A program made the position numbers and the translations under genes. From contig CAMRHE010000017.1 in NCBI GenBank assembly GCA_947044405.1, positions 11,433,001 to 11,497,000 of the forward strand: a stretch of 64,000 bases of DNA, read 5' to 3'. The first letter of the stretch is position 1. Every line of letters begins with the position of its first letter. Below are positions 60,544-64,000 of the stretch, piece after piece. The notes beneath the pieces are model-generated. The model saw only the letters and a list, made by a program, of their open reading frames with translations. It searched no databases and was not told where the DNA came from. Source of the DNA: Leptodactylus fallax. Its lineage: Eukaryota > Chordata > Amphibia > Anura > Leptodactylidae.

Positions 60544-63500
60544 CTGGAAATAGAGGGATACGAGGCTTATAAGAAGGGAGAAGCTTTCAGCACATTCAGA
60601 GGCATCTGATCTGTAATCCGGACTATAACACATGGGATCGGGTTTTCAGTACCTGTTCATACATAGTGGAGCACTGGCCTATGTTATATGCAAAGACCTA
60701 ATACAGACAGGACTGTGCCGCCATATGGTGCCTTATTATAGATCTGTAACATGGCTGTGTATACAAGCCCTCACTATGCAAATCAGTCTAAAATTCCCAA
60801 CTTTATCCTGCAGACCCAAGTAGAATAACATGGCTCCTTGCTTCCAGAAATTGTGCCACACCTGTCCGCAGGTTGTGTGTGGTATTGCATTTTTAGCCCC
60901 ATGCACTTCAATAGAGTTGAGCTGCTATACCAGACACACCCGATGGACAAGACTGGGGCGATTTTGGGGAGAATGTATTATATTTATTTATTTTCTAAGT
61001 CTGGACAATCCCTTTAAGTTACGAGCTTTTTACCCAGGCCATCACTGCTATACTGTGGATTATTACTTGACTAGGGGCAGAGCCGCTTCCGCTCACTGTC
61101 CCCTGCTAGAGTTTCCCGGGATCAGACCCCACCGATCATCTACTCATGGCGTACACTGTGAATAGGTCATCAGTATAAAATACTATTGGGGGACGGAAAA
61201 CCCATTAGAAGTAACTTGTAGTACACAGTAGAGCAGCGGCAGAGGAGTCCTGTGTGAATAAGGCTCTTCTCACACTGTGTATTCTGTATACAATGTCCTG
61301 TATACACAGGGAAAGCTCCAGGTGTATAAGTTTACTATATACCCATTACACTGGGAGCCTATTTGGGTCTATGTATATGGCTGAGAAATCCTCCCGACAG
61401 AAACCCTAATGTATGGGATTCAGTAAGTACAGAATTTTACCTTGTGAATCGGATATTAACACGTGTGTCTTCTGCTCGCTGAAGAAAGGGACCCTTTCAT
61501 GGTTGCTAGGATACACAAATTCGCTGGCGTCCATTTTGCTGTAGCCCTGCTGGCACTTTGGCAGGTGTGACTGGTCAGCGCCATGTCTGTAAGTGTCCTG
61601 GGGCTTTTCGTAGGAGTAATCTATAGATGGCAGGGGCTGGGGGCAGTACTCCTGGTCCTTGCTGTACATTGCTCGGCCCTCCAAGCAGTCTGTACATACA
61701 ACCTGGTATCCATATCCTGGAATGAGAGCAAATCCGGTTTTATCACAATATGTAAACTCTCCCTCACGCCGACATCGCTCTGTAAATTGCACAATGACAG
61801 ACACCACAGCTGCTCATTGGGTGACAACTGGGAGGTTACCATTCCCCTTGTCAGTGGGGTGTGTCCCTAAACAGTCTGGCATTGTAATCACTGATTGGAC
61901 CATGTCAGTCTGGGTATGAACACGCCCAGGAGGAGCAACAGAGGAACAGCACAACACAGAGCTCTATAAAAACACATCTTTGAATTGTATTAGGAAGGTC
62001 ATAGTCCTCACCATTACTGTCTGCTGAGAAGAAGCCGTCTGCTGGTTTACATGGTTCATCCGAGTTGCATCCTATGCAGAGCCTGGGCTGTCTGTAGCCC
62101 ACGTTACACGCCTCAACATCTGTGCCCCCGATGCCGTCACTAGAGCATACACCTGGAACATAGAAGCCGAGAGCAAGCCGTCACTCACCAGAACCTATAG
62201 AAGACACTTAAAGGGATATTCTAGTTTCATCAAACTAAGGTTATTCATTGTATAATGTAAAGTTCTGCAATGTTCTAATATACTTCATGTATCAATTCAT
62301 CGCTGCTTGTAAGACATTGACTACTAAAGATCTGTCCTGGTCATGTGATAGACACACAGGTGTACTGCTTGTTACATTTACAGTGCAGGGAACATGTCAC
62401 CAACACCCAGTCTGCAGATAGATAGGTTACGGTCACCTGAATCAATTGGTATTTTCTGCATGTAAATTTTTTTTTTTTTTTTTGGCAAATGAGCTACTAA
62501 ATAAGACCACGCCCTCATTGCTCCAAAGATCTAATTTGCACATCGACAAAAAAGCAATATCTCAGCAGTGGAGGCAGCGACTCACAAGGGGAAAACACCA
62601 TGTGATTGAGGTGACCCTAACCTATCTGTGTGCGGGGGGGGGGGTATACGCTGGGTCTGGTGACCCTAACCTATCTGTGTGCGGGGGGGGGGGGTATACG
62701 CTGGGTGTGGTGACCCTAACCTATCTGTGTGCGGGGGGGGGGGGGGGGGGGTGTTATACGCTGGGTGTGGTGACCCTAACCTATTTGTGTGGGGGGGGGG
62801 GGGTATACGCTGGGTGTGGTGACCCTAACCTATCTGTGTGTGGGGGGGGGGGGGGTATACGCTGGGTGTGGTGACCCTAACCTATCTGTGTGCGGGGTGG
62901 GGGGGGGTATACGCTGGGTGTGGTGACCCTAACCTATCTGTGTGCGGGGGTGGGGGGGTATACACGCTGGGTGTGGTGACCCTAACCTATCTGTGTGCGG
63001 GGGTGGGGGGTATACGCTGGGTCTAGTGACCCTAACCTATCTGTGTGCGGGGTGGGGGGTATACGCTGGGTCTAGTGACCCTAACCTATCTGTGTGCGGG
63101 GTGGGGGGTATACGCTGGGTCTAGTAACCCTAACCTGGGTGGGGGGGGGGTATACGCTGGGTGTGGTGACCCTAACCTATCTGTGTGCGGGGTGGGGGGG
63201 GTATACGTTGGGTCTGGTGACCCTAACCTATCTGTGTGCGGGGGTGGGGGGGTATACGCTGGGTCTGGTGACCCTAACCTGTGTGTGGGGTGGGGGGGTA
63301 TACGTTGGGTCTAGTGACCCTAACCTATCTGTGTGCGGGGTGGGGGGGTATACTCTGGGTCTGGTGACCCTAACCTGTGTGTGGGGTGGGGGGGGTATAC
63401 GTTGGGTCTGGTGACCCTAACCTATCTGTGTGCGGGGTGGGGGGGTATACGCTGGGTCTAGTGACCCTAACCTATCTGTGTGCGGGGTGGGGGGGGTATA

Positions 63501-63952
63501 CGCTGGGTCTGGTGACCCTAACCCATCTATGTGCGGGGTGGGAGATATGCTCCAGATAAAACAACTGTCCAGTGAGGCGCTTATAAAGGATATATAAGTT
63601 GGTATCTACAAGAGATGATCACCCGCTATGGACATTCCCAGATCTTGCTCCATTAGGGCAGAGCTGTGTTTGTGACTATGGCGACTCTGAGGTAGTCAGA
63701 GACACGCCCCCTGCCTCATCACACAACTAACATGCACGGATAAAGATTTCCATTCCAGATTATAAGCCAGGTTCTGACTGCAGATAGACTGAGGGGACCC
63801 CGGAGGGGCACTTAAAGGATTTCCTTACTTTGGAGCCCCTTGTGTGAATTGGGGGTAGGGGACATGTGTTAGTTAGTGCTAGGGGATTCATTGGTAAGAC
63901 CTACCTTGGGAGGATAAATAGCTTGGCACGTCCGGGGGCACAATGGTTTCAT
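60347..63952 (-). CDS. LRIG1: LRIG1, C-terminal cytoplasmic tail (four exons, spliced, partial)
   Basis: On the minus strand the exons are 63952-63905, 62152-62012, 61716-61441 and 60543-60347 (48, 141, 276 and 197 bp). All junctions are phase 1 with GT/AG ends. LRIG1 is a single-pass membrane protein with leucine-rich repeats and Ig domains outside. Its tail helps down-regulate ErbB and other receptor tyrosine kinases (family knowledge). Only the tail is in the window: 219 residues to the stop. The motif DETIVPPDVPSYLSSQG is nearly identical to recalled human LRIG1 and differs from LRIG3 (NLPADIPSYL). RQPRLC, VVCTDC, YPSNHER and VLSNGH also match. The tail is rich in Cys and Tyr. The ectodomain and membrane segment lie beyond 64000. 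One exon known from human appears to be absent (see findings). Confidence 0.93.
60830..61180. mobile_element. Inverted-repeat element in the last LRIG1 intron
   Basis: gttgtgtgtggtattgcat, caatagagttgagctgctataccagacacacc and ggacaatccctttaag are family hallmarks. Lies between exons 60543 and 61441. Confidence 0.55.
61441..61716 (-). CDS. LRIG1: LRIG1 tail exon, Tyr-rich segment
   Basis: A 276-bp exon, phase 1/1. It starts YGYQVVCTDCLEGRAMYSKD, runs through QEYCPQPLPSIDYSYEKPQD and YPSNHERVPFFSEQK, and ends LISDSQ plus one base at donor CAAG|GTAAAA. VVC(S/T)DC and YPSNH(D/E)R are the anchors to human LRIG1. At least eight tyrosines are present. The acceptor is ctctcattccag. The open frame continues past both splice sites, so the raw ORF (61406-61807) overstates the exon. 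Confidence 0.9.
62012..62152 (-). CDS. LRIG1: LRIG1 tail exon, Cys-rich segment
   Basis: A 141-bp exon, phase 1/1. It starts after acceptor tctatgttccag with VCSSDGIGGTDVEACNVGYR, continues QPRLCIGCNSDEPCKPADGF, and ends FSADSN plus one base. The donor is AATG|GTGAGG. The spacing VC...D...AC...RQP.LC.G matches the recalled human tail. Five cysteines are present. Confidence 0.9.
62387..62620. mobile_element. Left part of a 280-bp palindromic MITE
   Basis: cagggaacatgtcaccaaca, tagataggttacggtcacctgaatca, ctcattgctccaaagatcta, atctcagcagtggaggcagcgactcac, then tgattgaggtgaccctaacc. The right terminal arm is replaced by the tandem array that follows. Confidence 0.75.
62605..63540. repeat. G-rich minisatellite, about 19 copies of a roughly 50-bp unit
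   Basis: The unit is gtgaccctaacctatctgtg, tgcgggg(n)gggg, then tatacgctgggtctg. The G tract varies from about 7 to 18. Units differ by ggtct/ggtgt, cgct/cgtt and tggtg/tagtg. It lies in an LRIG1 intron with the G-rich strand on +, the LRIG1 template strand. Confidence 0.93.
63905..63952 (-). CDS. LRIG1: LRIG1 exon, membrane-proximal tail motif
   Basis: A 48-bp exon encodes (G|AT)DETIVPPDVPSYLSSQ followed by the first base of Gly. The acceptor on the minus strand is attgttttacag and the donor is CAAG|GTAGGT. This is the most conserved tail segment of the LRIG family, and the VPPDVP version indicates LRIG1. Confidence 0.93.
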
Positions 63953-64000
63953 CTGTAAAACAATGAAGAGCCGTCCGGTTACTCGATTTCATTAAAAAAA

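Noticed and set aside
60307..60609. 100-codon plus-strand frame
   Set aside because: It is antisense to the last LRIG1 exon, whose splice phase and similarity decide the coding strand.
62153..62190. Strong GTGAGT on the minus strand at about 62185 as an LRIG1 donor
   Set aside because: It would leave an intron of only about 33 bp, and the sequence before it is a MITE end.
62605..63540. Interstitial telomere repeat (CCCTAA)
   Set aside because: CCCTAACC occurs once per 50-bp unit and is never in tandem; it derives from the MITE end.
62446..63559. Gly/Thr/Leu-rich open frames with YTLGVVTLTYLCA repeats
   Set aside because: Products of the G-rich minisatellite; frame and length follow the G-run lengths.

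Overview
The window looks like vertebrate nuclear DNA, most probably from a neobatrachian frog. It has short exons separated by kilobase-scale introns with GT/AG boundaries, very dense short inverted-repeat elements (many ending in TTAA), long microsatellites, and repeat families I associate with toads, treefrogs and their relatives. Examples are the 97-bp array at 2951-3845, the 'ggttcacacc' elements and the 'gaacctgaaatttttggaaaattcg' type. The species call is inference. No bacterial, organellar or viral gene is visible.

Two real genes are supported, and they converge tail to tail. On the + strand, five exons (37319-37363, 42968-43037, 46726-46790, 48100-48173, 52435-52570) encode the last 129 residues of SLC25A26, the mitochondrial S-adenosylmethionine carrier. 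On the - strand, four exons (63952-63905, 62152-62012, 61716-61441, 60543-60347) encode the end of the cytoplasmic tail of LRIG1. All splice phases agree within each gene. I recall the two genes being neighbours in the same convergent arrangement on human chromosome 3p14, which supports both calls. SLC25A26 feeds methyl donor to mitochondria and LRIG1 restrains receptor tyrosine kinases, so nothing suggests they work together beyond conserved synteny.

Layout: 1-37318 is probably SLC25A26 intron. It holds a 97-bp array (2951-3845), decayed minisatellites (12600-12975, 18150-18620, 33950-34880), a 31-bp array (16421-17056), TG/TA tracts (23512-23957), a 1.1-kb TTAA-bounded element (19602-20721), a Helitron with a hAT element nested in it (28883-30727), and many MITEs. 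37319-52570 is the coding end of SLC25A26. The intron before its third visible exon carries a 101-unit array (44644-46414) built from only two unit types, one of which contains a near-perfect 5' splice-site sequence. 52571-60346 holds the two 3' UTRs and MITEs. 60347-64000 is LRIG1, with a G-rich minisatellite (about 62605-63540) that appears to have grown out of one end of a MITE in an intron where I expected another LRIG1 exon.

Most long open frames in the window run through tandem repeats or MITEs and are not genes. The SLC25A26 exons upstream of 37319 were looked for and not found. They may lie outside the window.
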